64,000 nt of DNA from Clostridium sp. 12(A) (GTDB lineage: Bacteria; Bacillota; Clostridia; Lachnospirales; Lachnospiraceae): assembly GCA_000526575.1 (NCBI GenBank), contig JAGI01000001.1, forward strand, positions 1-64,000, in the 5' to 3' direction. Positions 41,501 to 46,572 of this stretch are shown here, piece by piece. The position numbers and the translations under genes were made by a program. Each line of letters starts with the position of its first letter. Position 1 is the stretch's first letter. Under the pieces are notes generated by a model. It was not told where the DNA came from. It worked only from the letters and a program-made list of their open reading frames with translations, and made no database searches.

Positions 41501-43537
41501 GATGGATATATAACATTTACCGGACTCCCATACGGAACCAGATACGAAATCAGACAGGAACCAGCAGACGATTACGAACTGGAAGGAGAAATCAGAACCG
41601 GAGAGATACAAAAGACGTTGCAGAGTGCTGTCTTTATAAATAACAGAAATGATTATACTATTCGTGAAATTCTAACAGCAGGGGGTAACTATTGTCTTAC
41701 TGAGACTACTGAATACAGCGATAAAAACAGTATTACAAGTGGAATATATAGATTCTCCATAAATAATCTGGGAATGGTTGATAATCTGGATATGGAAGAT
41801 CGTCCAGTGAAATTAAATTTTCTTAAAGTTAGCAGAGAGACTGGACAAATCATAATAGGCGGACATTATAGCCTCATTGATGCCATTAGTAATAAGGTTT
41901 TGTATGAATTTACAATGACAGAAGCAAAATTAGTGGAAATACCTTCTCAATTAATAAACTCAGGTCAGCCGTATATTGTCCGTGAGGATATAGCTCCAGA
42001 TGGTTACTCTTATGAAAATGATATACTTTTTACAGCTGATAATGCTGGTATTTCAGAAACCATTGTTATGGAAGATAAACAGACTGAAGTGTATATTCAA
42101 AAAACAGATGAAGAGGCAGGAACGATATTATCTGGAGGCCGCTTTTCCCTCTTGGAGAAAGATACCGGGAAACTCATAAAGTCCTTTACATTTGAAGGGA
42201 AACAAATCCTAATAAAGGGGCAGCTCATTGCCGGAAAATCCTATGAATTGATAGAAGAGGAACCCCCTGCGGGATATGCTTATAGTGAGAAAATAGAGTT
42301 TATGGTCCCCAGAGAGCCAACGAAGCTTACGGTAACAATGAAGGATAAGAAGACAACAATTTTCATAAAGAAAACTGCAAGAGTGCATGCAAATGGAACT
42401 CCATCGGAAGCCGAGTCTCTCTTACCAGGCAATATTCTTCAGATATTAAATGAAGACAAATCTCCAGCAAAAGCCATTAGAAATTCAGATACTTATAAAA
42501 TAGGTGAGGAGCTGATTTTTACAACAACAGAAGAGATGAAGGTAATAAAAGGTCAGCTATTAGCTGGTCATCAATACTGGATTCATGAGGTAAAACCTGC
42601 AAAGGGTTATTCCTATGGAGAAGATGTTCCCTTTACAGTGAGCTTGGACGGAAAATTCGATGAGGTTTTAATGGTTAATGATGAGACTCATGTAATATTA
42701 TCTAAAAAATCTATCAAGGATCAAAATGAACTCCCAGGTAATCTAATGAGTATAAGAGATCAAAATGGTGCAATCATAGAGCGGTGGATATCGACTCAAG
42801 AACCTCATCATATATTTGGAAAGCTGGCAGCAGGAGAATCATATTTTCTATGTGAAGATAAGCCTCAAAAAGGATATGCGTACGCAGAATCTGTCTTATT
42901 TACTGTAGAGATGCAAAATGAAATCACACCAGTAGAAATGGTCAATGATACAACAAAAATTAAAATACATAAGGTAGATTCCAAAGGAAGGCAGCTTAAA
43001 GGCGCTGTACTTCGAATCGTAAACATGCAAGGGAAAGTTATAATACCTGATTTTACAACAGGACCAACAGAAACCATAATAGAAGGGCAGCTGGAAGCAG
43101 GAGAAAAATACATACTTAAAGAAATAGAACCTCCTGAGGGATATCAATTTTCTGAACCGGTTGAATTTAGTGTACCAAGAGCCAATATAGTTGCTAATGT
43201 ATTCATGACAGATTTAAAAACTCCGGGAAAAACGGGAGGAGATCCAATACCATTACCACCACCACCCCAGCCAGATCCACCCAATGAGCCTTCAAAAGTT
43301 GGTAAAGTTACTGCCTTTTATCAAAAAGTCCCCTTAAATCCTTCCTGGCTGGAACTGATTTATGGTAAAAAAGGAAAGATAAAAGGGGAGAAAACGGGAG
43401 ATCATTTTTCTTTTCTCATTTGGACCATGGGGGTATTCATCAGCCTGACAGGTACAATTATTACATTGAAGATAGGAAAACAAAAAAAGAACAAAAAAGG
43501 CCAAACAGAAAACGTGATTGGAACTACAAGTAAATAA
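29531..43537 (+). CDS. 4668-residue SpaA/Cna-B-type giant surface protein
   Basis: One uninterrupted frame of 14 kb. A signal peptide (about 1-40) leads into an N-terminal domain with Cys118 in FIYCVQG, a context reminiscent of thioester adhesin domains, although the matching Gln was not certain. SpaA/Cna-B-like modules recur throughout (LAGSRWDILEKF, GAVYGLFAATD, GAIFALYAAS, GAELALYRAD, GAEIAVYEAA), often followed by EExxAPxGY-type ends typical of isopeptide-bonded domains. A Glu/Thr-rich segment lies at about 770-885, and a DUF11-like domain at about 3805-3925 (IKYSITYTNTYDKPTDI). Five or more Cna-B repeats occupy about 4090-4560 and a poly-Pro stretch lies near 4573. The end is GEKTGD, a membrane segment (about 4625-4650) and a Lys-rich tail. 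That is a sorting-signal layout, but the motif is not LPXTG. A class B sortase gene follows. Likely a sortase-attached stalk-like adhesin. Confidence 0.88.
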   Translation: MKKLLQKMELRRKTAGVMAVILTTMAFLPYVPPTMVSFADYAQLIEAVSFPSWNAARYEADNNKNYTATGLMYENKVFHLGSSVSEGNFPAGAKQYLVENKQYRKGEFKEFDKTFIYCVQGHNRNTMIHLGSQAFFEKYWTATSRPEEFPKDIGNEDLEKFNFLMNVYGSYMGKNDSIEACNDANAGTAKYIVASVINWIAADECAFTGINLATDLKIFQESKNYQAVMKQMNPNAVGDRSVYNQLSSTQIPEEYKAKGCTNWAEWMFGQVWDAATVTRTLDVDAEETIYHAKVDHATETYTITVPYSNAAVNDYYQRFSAKDLYGDWTYNGPTDAGLVFSSQSGDVPTDGKGIGVLYWANPGQYGLELAKDIGSAKLATFKFYTQVQGSYQYAFDVSQTYFVAKLDKELEIHVVPGSLPNGVKRYKHTEAFGANYNVSLSTFDSETGKPLAGSRWDILEKFDDSQLDNTDLDLDGPESYSSNLGSLTGASWEEDAGGDEERISTNYSGDTGLNDFGANLYNQGNSSGSQFKRWSNPENDPCSADDHITNQNGELHYVDSLGRMVNKKAHSDAKSYTYEKGYCSGHPAPVIEYEEVPEPEYDEETGDPTNEDDIERVEEENQALHDTKWAEWLSGVQECERLVEKGGFFHAIDPSGAPQKEALEQDRDQFYKDFISLDYEYSAKETTPAPGYALHGSHPDDIPLEWRTVSSSEYKNYRSSGMRSVNLEEDSISLDTSLLQKDDFTSRQDLLMGFGTVEQVDMVNEKDFIVSDYEEETERETEVEVSSENEAIEQQEETQPEMEAENQKETEAEEVEEASSEAIEATTEAEIQPEISAEVPEETTAQEETPQSQAETLKETIPETLPLELPQPVKKKKATLSQADAINGGISFTGFLEQIKASITSSLRMVADKTNSLFKLTSKKKGAGGSSSLSSLPESTETSRISPPSSSTIDWTFIVYDHRVEGDIHINKKDMDLEKGESGNYNAYGDTQGDGSMEGAVYGLFAATDVSHPDGHSGVVFQKDDLVSIATTDRNGEASFLTITQTPGHTFNYQTGAIEKRSGGFADRAPTNLYTSMGKAVSKESDIERFEGHTSGGSSISMTDSRSETASGYQKLSSNQGRDGTGESSHFYPIENNETLNGNAWIGRPLLVGADGTQYYIKELTRSEGYELSVYGKDAAHTNREAFEAGGNPSAEGTVSAGSLEVDRLKKSNTFTIKSSGATNGYQIYALGIPAGASFYETRSQIVEDPKGTHTEYVSREETALAEEAGAKVIINGQSVAAKAGDTITLPNGESVVVSLVSDPEYDYTAVRPDNALRYTIPTFEDKKNTEDLMEDANAALKKASFKEPDEGAPWMLIPVEGETFEEQAKSLYEGMEEAGLSVFNCLRIEEITDGNAVICYSYRVGTSISTGIYDEARKIVLVKQPITYKIKGAEVNGYIYLSYPVDRLEDYKENSNGFLTFAKVKAGELSKKQAVFPEDLSKITLQESPERTYWVYDQGEPIRNNDGSIKKVMVESEIQVAPGYELKDVDTPVTAVYDGTGYTIEASGGEGTETKEYRIKYNTELMEGTYTTPQEYAEYYGNISVTPKMASAGSYIESVTLRYDRTRIDSDGGTRQAPVSLQGRPIMQKVKITKDISVQADGTYEDNTFAKAGGKDNYTKQGGGTKDNAAYMKNFRFKVYLKSNLERLYRAEDGSILWQDRNGNIVDIKAYRTSFPEKAQKLYTNVDHETTPLKKDSNQAAIANTELYSYTDGLIGTDQNTGYTAILEKGLQKVKDEAGNDRETSGYNYEKFFDGIKVANEDKWDRTDNGSTSFKPFAWIKQLLFGTGGGQKEYPAIHNNPDMKNNINTSPKAESNSQRSDHVRQFAITWYLDDEVAKLVKQNPAGEREGAFEQKKYPDELYDKALSEAIKKAENYLKPFFSYDLDEIYSIHWDSEEEGGKDKDTTTLSADHEDAEAGYCYGVSEYLPYGTYVAVEQQPFNKELGDLFNKHYKTDAPKEIELPAVYEGGKAGSDQTPEAMSHYYNYNASDSVAALSSKYHIRFNEEWPGENGEDKRKYVIRAHSRLGDYEIYPYGLDLQAISGSSPGDPSGKGHFTITQEKNDPGKDYYNTLVYSKEAGGSPDSHYLADDGNAGKRTPNGFTYETDGVEKIYRYGSISEDKQIYDQVAFPSGSGVVYQDHVTAMEGMQTAYDGKYASMLVPWSMTEPANEQTDAVQNKDGTSSYKGYGYRKFTNTFYKSRLRIEKLDSETGENILHDGAIFALYAASREDGETTDGLVKFYETDTRIKGSKEFLEAMGADKIDNSRLLGETGQTLWTGIVPAGTPICEEAKQVILSDQEGRRTGQFEAFTTTRDGLQAKEEDNGKTEYQDQNTGYLVTPQPLGAGTYVLCEIMPPAGYVRTKPVAIEVYSHQTTYYLDGNRDERVAAAIYENKDLKEKTSRIYVGNTPVRLEVSKIKDSAQTVTYQTKTRVEGTELELKQRYGAENLEFGYKNGTYLGYGWFKGTLESLLARKEAGEDVEPVYLNGVFAGYGLVSRPLDTADDKNRYAAGAKMALYDAIEIKENGDSGDYGYDGVEVTRDRNNNVQSIKLKKGYAGTTVEFINKENQEGSLLGETGEGTWTYQTVDREDTDILFYSLADLTVTETGADGAVYGYDRNSNKVSVKNRESIFVLKAGNPVFELAGGDLIKVRYTKVDKLLTLPSGTTLYHLDSEGNRDSLVNPSTGMAYIRSSEADPKDNNKLMVWPVKLSKNKTGAIIAREKIRTFRIATVNADTDQEYTTGTYQGKTFQKSMNPVFNGHGLPEYYQKSNETYKKGDPIYDIDGDYVRYKYDDLLEAFNRVAYQINHKAERDAIGSEEDITDDPKLYYRQGEAWVMENTWITGETYPNDPFQSEKSVGQADMLKRVIPGTYIMEEVKAPSGYQKGFPQGITVTEHREVQTASMEDPKIKVEITKTDASSQYRIPVISDYDQGSDYKSSLIVTEPKGTYSYQQITGAHLVLYKAKRVSTTDSNTYPKGYYLVKAEDKPAEWTVENTEDNAPVRIVADWITDGKAKYFEGIPAGDYILEETEAASGYVRTSMEITVKAAGDVLTFDLTNDHTKLDIYKYYLDSKGNRLLLPNDHAAGLALYEAKTDQDGTILMEGGVPQYDESKKVGEWTTDNLSDYTELTEKSTKFADRMKGFLGITDNRSSFLTDFEAAYREKGEELTYLTWYTKSGIRSADRTGSISTGKGESMTQTWTTDTGATIRITIYRNVTNGALDTDGKLPLIFEYQFNYKENDGIKSYDTLEGMHRFDYLPLNAETNGKKTGAYVLVEEKVPDGFEPADPKAITLTETGAVQRVSLQNEEKFINVLKVVTDGTNQYAAEGAELALYRADEDGNFIKDENHFVETWISGLDGRYTKEDQFNDKIIDGFQVGDRKPHQISKVAYGTYYILEITPPAYMQKADPVKIEVGAEKIPVYRFINHPTVGALEINKKASDTTEGLENARFKVTNKETGVIWYMTTGTKGNAVLRDLPVGKVQTDGTIKAYTYTVEEISPPDYYQITAGVKKFQFDGAESGTEVKYSYEVLNNPTEIQFRKTDFNTGIAVKGAEIAVYEAAVVDGEYQKNGGAIATVVSGENGFILKKKLKANQVYIMEELKAPAGYALSKPVIFTVNKAGTGIKNVSNNFNVLKLASDNGAIEALTITGRVPVKVYTVIKDLDTGYELPALIGTGENQRVTVRDGITEGHLYEITEYTKYSDGRSEKSFKETRRIYFNENGDYTLPSRTYLGTRQELKDGNGNILASWAVNNDNHDYTILNPVIKEVPIAKVTSSIGANHGAVKTGSVIKYSITYTNTYDKPTDIHIKAVLTDGLEYLRSTDYGTERNGIITWNLTDVAAHESGTVDVVVVVNGETGSQAKAWFETSVNAVSKRTVLSNPIVPDGSITIINKLTGTGIPSSAGHTANQPDTFTYHVRLTDQNGAILSGYQAFKGSLEGRIKGERTITLSGDGYITFTGLPYGTRYEIRQEPADDYELEGEIRTGEIQKTLQSAVFINNRNDYTIREILTAGGNYCLTETTEYSDKNSITSGIYRFSINNLGMVDNLDMEDRPVKLNFLKVSRETGQIIIGGHYSLIDAISNKVLYEFTMTEAKLVEIPSQLINSGQPYIVREDIAPDGYSYENDILFTADNAGISETIVMEDKQTEVYIQKTDEEAGTILSGGRFSLLEKDTGKLIKSFTFEGKQILIKGQLIAGKSYELIEEEPPAGYAYSEKIEFMVPREPTKLTVTMKDKKTTIFIKKTARVHANGTPSEAESLLPGNILQILNEDKSPAKAIRNSDTYKIGEELIFTTTEEMKVIKGQLLAGHQYWIHEVKPAKGYSYGEDVPFTVSLDGKFDEVLMVNDETHVILSKKSIKDQNELPGNLMSIRDQNGAIIERWISTQEPHHIFGKLAAGESYFLCEDKPQKGYAYAESVLFTVEMQNEITPVEMVNDTTKIKIHKVDSKGRQLKGAVLRIVNMQGKVIIPDFTTGPTETIIEGQLEAGEKYILKEIEPPEGYQFSEPVEFSVPRANIVANVFMTDLKTPGKTGGDPIPLPPPPQPDPPNEPSKVGKVTAFYQKVPLNPSWLELIYGKKGKIKGEKTGDHFSFLIWTMGVFISLTGTIITLKIGKQKKNKKGQTENVIGTTSK

Positions 43538-43540
43538 ACA

Positions 43541-43560
43541 ATGCTCCCTTCGGGGAGCAT
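43541..43560 (+). promoter_or_regulatory. UUCG-tetraloop hairpin after the giant gene
   Basis: ATGCTCCC pairs perfectly with GGGAGCAT around TTCG, an exceptionally stable RNA tetraloop, starting 4 bp after the stop codon. No T-run follows, so it is more likely a 3' stabiliser or partial attenuator between the giant gene and the sortase gene than a terminator. Confidence 0.65.
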
Positions 43561-43756
43561 CAAACAGAATGCCAAACAAAAGATCGAACAGGAAAGCTGA
43601 AAGAGAATTAAAAAGAGCATCATAGAAAGAACCAAAGAGAGTAACAAAGAGCAAAAAAATAATCAAAAATAGTAGGAATAAGAGAATAAACAGATAAAAT
43701 AGAGTAAGGAGAGTAAGCGGATTAAGGAAAGCTAAAAATAAAAAAGAAAATCATAT
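43561..43756 (+). other. Purine-rich spacer before the sortase gene
   Basis: About 195 bp composed mostly of A and G with few pyrimidines and no evident ribosome site for the sortase ATG at 43,757. An 18-codon basic frame begins near 43,569 but cannot be supported. An unstructured A-rich leader of this type may itself recruit ribosomes. Confidence 0.5.
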
Positions 43757-44644
43757 ATGATTCAAAAAGATCAAAAAAGGTTAAAAAGTCGAAAGGAGAG
43801 TCAAATAGAGATTCCAAAAGAACATAAGAAAAACCAATATAAAAGAAACCAATATAAAAGAAACTATCAAATCCAATTTTCATATCCCAAGCTATTGCAT
43901 TTAGTCAAAAATCTCAGACCGCTAAAAGTATGCCTCTTAGCATTCTGGTTTTCTGTATTTCTTATATCTTCAATAAAACTAACCAATAAAGCAAATCTAT
44001 ATATGTCCTCCAATAAAGAATACGCAAATCTGAACCAAGCCATTTGGAGCACTCAATCTGACAACATAAAACCAACCACTAATATAAAATCCAGTTATAA
44101 ATCACCTATTGAAATCAATCCAGATTACCTCATGTGGTTATCCATACCGGGGACGTCTATTGATTATCCGGTAGCAAGAAACCAACAGCCTGGTTATTAC
44201 TTAAATCACACCTTTATGCGAACTAAAAACCCAAGTGGCTGCTTATTTGTTCAAGAAGACGCGCCTGACCCCGGAGATGGCAATACGGTAATATTCGGCC
44301 ATAATATGAAGGACGGAACAATGTTTGCAGACTTAAAGCGATACATAAAGCCGGAATTTTATAAAGCTCACAGTATAGTCCAACTACATTACAAGGGCAA
44401 ATGGTATCAAGCAGTTATCTATTCCATCCAACTTAGAAATGAAACTGATCTTACATGCTATGAAACAGAATTTTCACTACCATCGGAAAAAACAGAATTT
44501 ATCTATAAGATGAAAAATAGCTCCATGTATGAGACGTCCTATTTGCCAACCTCCAACGATGGTTTAATCACCTTATCAACCTGCTATGGATCAATGGAAC
44601 GAATGATTGTACAGGCTGCTTTGATATGCTATACTAATGATTAG
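43757..44644 (+). CDS. Class B sortase
   Basis: A 295-residue membrane transpeptidase. A long basic cytoplasmic N-terminus contains a duplicated NQYKR NQYKR unit, followed by one membrane segment (about 55-76), then the sortase fold (MWLSIPGTSIDYPVARNQQPGYYL). Catalytic residues are visible: His182 in FGHNMKDG, Cys276 in LSTCYG and Arg282 in MERMIVQAAL. The GHNM-x-DGTMFADL pattern marks class B. The Cys-to-Arg distance (6) is shorter than in many SrtB enzymes. Lying directly after the 4668-residue gene, it probably attaches that protein to peptidoglycan or to another subunit; the substrate is inferred from position only. No AGGAGG precedes the ATG. Confidence 0.9.
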   Translation: MIQKDQKRLKSRKESQIEIPKEHKKNQYKRNQYKRNYQIQFSYPKLLHLVKNLRPLKVCLLAFWFSVFLISSIKLTNKANLYMSSNKEYANLNQAIWSTQSDNIKPTTNIKSSYKSPIEINPDYLMWLSIPGTSIDYPVARNQQPGYYLNHTFMRTKNPSGCLFVQEDAPDPGDGNTVIFGHNMKDGTMFADLKRYIKPEFYKAHSIVQLHYKGKWYQAVIYSIQLRNETDLTCYETEFSLPSEKTEFIYKMKNSSMYETSYLPTSNDGLITLSTCYGSMERMIVQAALICYTND

Positions 44645-44680
44645 CAATTGTATAGTTAAAAATACAAGGAGGTCAAAGCT

Positions 44681-45658
44681 ATGGACACAATAAAAATTGG
44701 AATTATAGGAGCAGGGAGAATTGCCTCTATATTAGCTGATACGATGGTAAAGATGCCTGGAGTTGAGCTTGTTGGTATTGCTTCCAGAAGTCTCGAAAAA
44801 GCCCAGGAGTTTGCAGAACGTTTCTCCATTAAAAAGGCCTATGGTACTTATGAGGAGATTGTAAAAGACCCGGAAATTGAGCTGGTCTATATCGCAACGC
44901 CTCATTCAGAACACTGCAATCATGCAAAGCTATGTCTGGAAAACGGGAAGCATGTTCTTTGTGAAAAGTCTTTTGCAGCTAACGCGACACAGGCGAAAGA
45001 AATGATTACTATAGCAGAAGATAAAAAGCTCCTGATTACAGAAGCCATGTGGGTGCGATATATGCCAATGGCTAAGACCATTAAAGAGGTCTTAAATTCT
45101 GGTGTTATCGGGGAGCCTATGACGCTTACGGCCAATCTCTGCTATCTGGTTTCTGATAAGCCCCGTCTGATAAAGCCTGAGCTTGCCGGAGGTGCGCTGC
45201 TTGATGTAGGCGTCTATACTTTAAATTTTGCTTCTCTCATTTTTGGTGATGAGGTTACAGATATAAAGTCCAGTGTAATAAAGACTGAAACCGGAGTGGA
45301 TGCACAAAACAGCATTACACTTTGCTATCCCGACGGGAAAATGGCCATCTTAAACAGCTCTTTGCAGGTCCTCTCAGACCGTCAGGGTATTATTTATGGA
45401 ACAAAAGGGTACATGGTGATTGAAAATATCAATAATTTTGAGTCCATCAAGGTTTACGATAAGGACCGAAAAGTGATTGAGACCCATGAAAGACCTGAGC
45501 AGATCTCAGGATATGAATATCAGATTACGGCCAGTGCGGAAGCTATAAAAAATGGCTGGACAGAATGTCCGCAGATGCCTCATAAGACGACCCTTGATAT
45601 TATGAAGATCATGGACGAGCTTAGAAACCAGTGGGGATTACGTTACCCATTTGAATAA
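44681..45658 (+). CDS. Gfo/Idh/MocA family NAD(P)-dependent oxidoreductase
   Basis: A 325-residue oxidoreductase with an N-terminal Rossmann fold (IGIIGAGRIASILADT), the family's HCNHAKLCLENGKHVLCEKSFAAN segment (EKS where EKP is most usual), and a C-terminal substrate domain with ELAGGALLDVGVYTLNF. It most resembles the dihydrodiol/1,5-anhydrofructose type, acting on a sugar or related polyol, but the exact substrate cannot be read from the sequence. AAGGAGG precedes the ATG. It follows the sortase gene by only 36 bp, yet its metabolic role looks unrelated to the surface locus. A structured terminator follows. Confidence 0.88.
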   Translation: MDTIKIGIIGAGRIASILADTMVKMPGVELVGIASRSLEKAQEFAERFSIKKAYGTYEEIVKDPEIELVYIATPHSEHCNHAKLCLENGKHVLCEKSFAANATQAKEMITIAEDKKLLITEAMWVRYMPMAKTIKEVLNSGVIGEPMTLTANLCYLVSDKPRLIKPELAGGALLDVGVYTLNFASLIFGDEVTDIKSSVIKTETGVDAQNSITLCYPDGKMAILNSSLQVLSDRQGIIYGTKGYMVIENINNFESIKVYDKDRKVIETHERPEQISGYEYQITASAEAIKNGWTECPQMPHKTTLDIMKIMDELRNQWGLRYPFE

Positions 45659-45659
45659 C

Positions 45660-45755
45660 AAAAAGACTGCTGAAGTAATATGAATGCCAGAGCTTAATTG
45701 CAGATATTTCATGCAAGCTCCAGTATAAATATTTACTTTCAGCAGTCTTTTTTAT
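45660..45755. terminator. Large bidirectional terminator between convergent genes
   Basis: An outer stem AAAAAGACTGCTGAA / TTCAGCAGTCTTTTT encloses about 60 bases that contain a second stem (GAGCTT...AAGCTC) and further AT pairing. T-runs follow on both strands. It can end the oxidoreductase transcript (forward) and the 178-residue wall-binding gene (reverse). Confidence 0.8.
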
Positions 45756-45811
45756 TATAGAATTAGAAACCCATTCATTTCGGCTACCGTAATAGATTGC
45801 GTAACAGACTA

Positions 45812-46348
45812 TCACCGAACCTCATTCATACGGCCATTGGCATCCACGTAAGATCCTTCCACCATTCGGTTGGTAGCCATAAGTCCGAGTACTCCGTCCT
45901 GGTTCTGGTTAAAATAGTACCAGAATCCGTTGATACGATGCCAGCCGGTAGACAGAATACCATACTCGTTGGTATAGAACCAACCGTTATAATCAGGATC
46001 ATATACCCAGCCGATTACCATAGAGCCTTCCTGCTTGCCTTTGTCTTTGTTAAAGAAATACCAGTGGTTGTTTAAATATTTCCAACCGGTGACCATGTAT
46101 CCATTGTCCATAAAATAATAGGAATATCCTTGATATTCTGCCCAGGTACCTGCTGGGGAAGAAGAATTCCAATGATTGACAAAACGCCAGCCCACTTCAT
46201 CCTCGACCCACTGGCCCGAGATATAAACGGATTCATCCTTTGTATGGGCAAAGCTCAAGGTATGGCTGGAGCCTGCAAGGAGAAATAAAAATAGGGCGGT
46301 CATTGCCACAATGGAGCGCATAATAAGCTGGCGTTTAATTGTTTTCAT
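45812..46348 (-). CDS. Small exported protein made almost wholly of wall-binding repeats
   Basis: A 178-residue protein read leftwards, with AGGAGG 14 bp before the ATG at 46,348. A signal peptide (about 1-35) is followed directly by choline-binding-type repeats: AEYQGYSYYFMDNGYMVTGWKYLNNHWYFF, then WFYTNEYGILSTGWHRINGFWYYF, ending MVEGSYVDANGRMNEVR. There is no separate catalytic or adhesive domain, so the protein is essentially a binding module. It could cap, compete with or cross-link wall sites used by the giants of the surface locus 1.2 kb away; this is inference. It has its own promoter with a dyad over the start region. Confidence 0.85.
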   Translation of the reverse strand: MKTIKRQLIMRSIVAMTALFLFLLAGSSHTLSFAHTKDESVYISGQWVEDEVGWRFVNHWNSSSPAGTWAEYQGYSYYFMDNGYMVTGWKYLNNHWYFFNKDKGKQEGSMVIGWVYDPDYNGWFYTNEYGILSTGWHRINGFWYYFNQNQDGVLGLMATNRMVEGSYVDANGRMNEVR

Positions 46349-46373
46349 AAGGACAGTAACCTCCTGACTTTTG

Positions 46374-46425
46374 TAATAATAGTATTATTATTTACGATTA
46401 TAAGTGATGAAAGTATAAAATACAA
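46374..46425 (-). promoter_or_regulatory. Promoter with operator-like dyad for the 178-residue protein
   Basis: Read leftwards: TTGTAT (46,420-46,425), 17 bp, TATAAT (46,397-46,402). Just downstream, in the predicted start region, is the perfect dyad TAATAATA-G-TATTATTA (46,374-46,390), a likely regulator site. Confidence 0.6.
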
Positions 46426-46486
46426 TGCAGGTTAGTGAACCGTAAGGTTTTCGACTGAAATCCTTTCGATTTTTGCGGAAAATATC

Positions 46487-46515
46487 TTGACACCTTTAAA
46501 ATGGTTTGTTATATT
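46487..46515 (+). promoter_or_regulatory. Sigma-A promoter of clpB
   Basis: A perfect TTGACA (46,487-46,492), a 17-bp spacer and TATATT (46,510-46,515) lie 58 bp before the clpB ATG. I found neither a CIRCE inverted repeat nor a CtsR-type direct heptamer around it. Confidence 0.8.
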
Positions 46516-46572
46516 ACATATAGAACAAAAAACAATGCTTCTATTTATGTCAGGAAAGAGGAGGAAGCTATT

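Noticed and set aside
43569-43625. An 18-codon basic frame between the giant and the sortase genes
   Set aside because: No ribosome site, too short, and A-rich DNA produces Lys/Arg/Asn frames by chance.
46440-46572. CIRCE or CtsR site before clpB
   Set aside because: Neither the CIRCE inverted repeat nor a CtsR-type direct heptamer could be seen; only a plain sigma-A promoter is supported.
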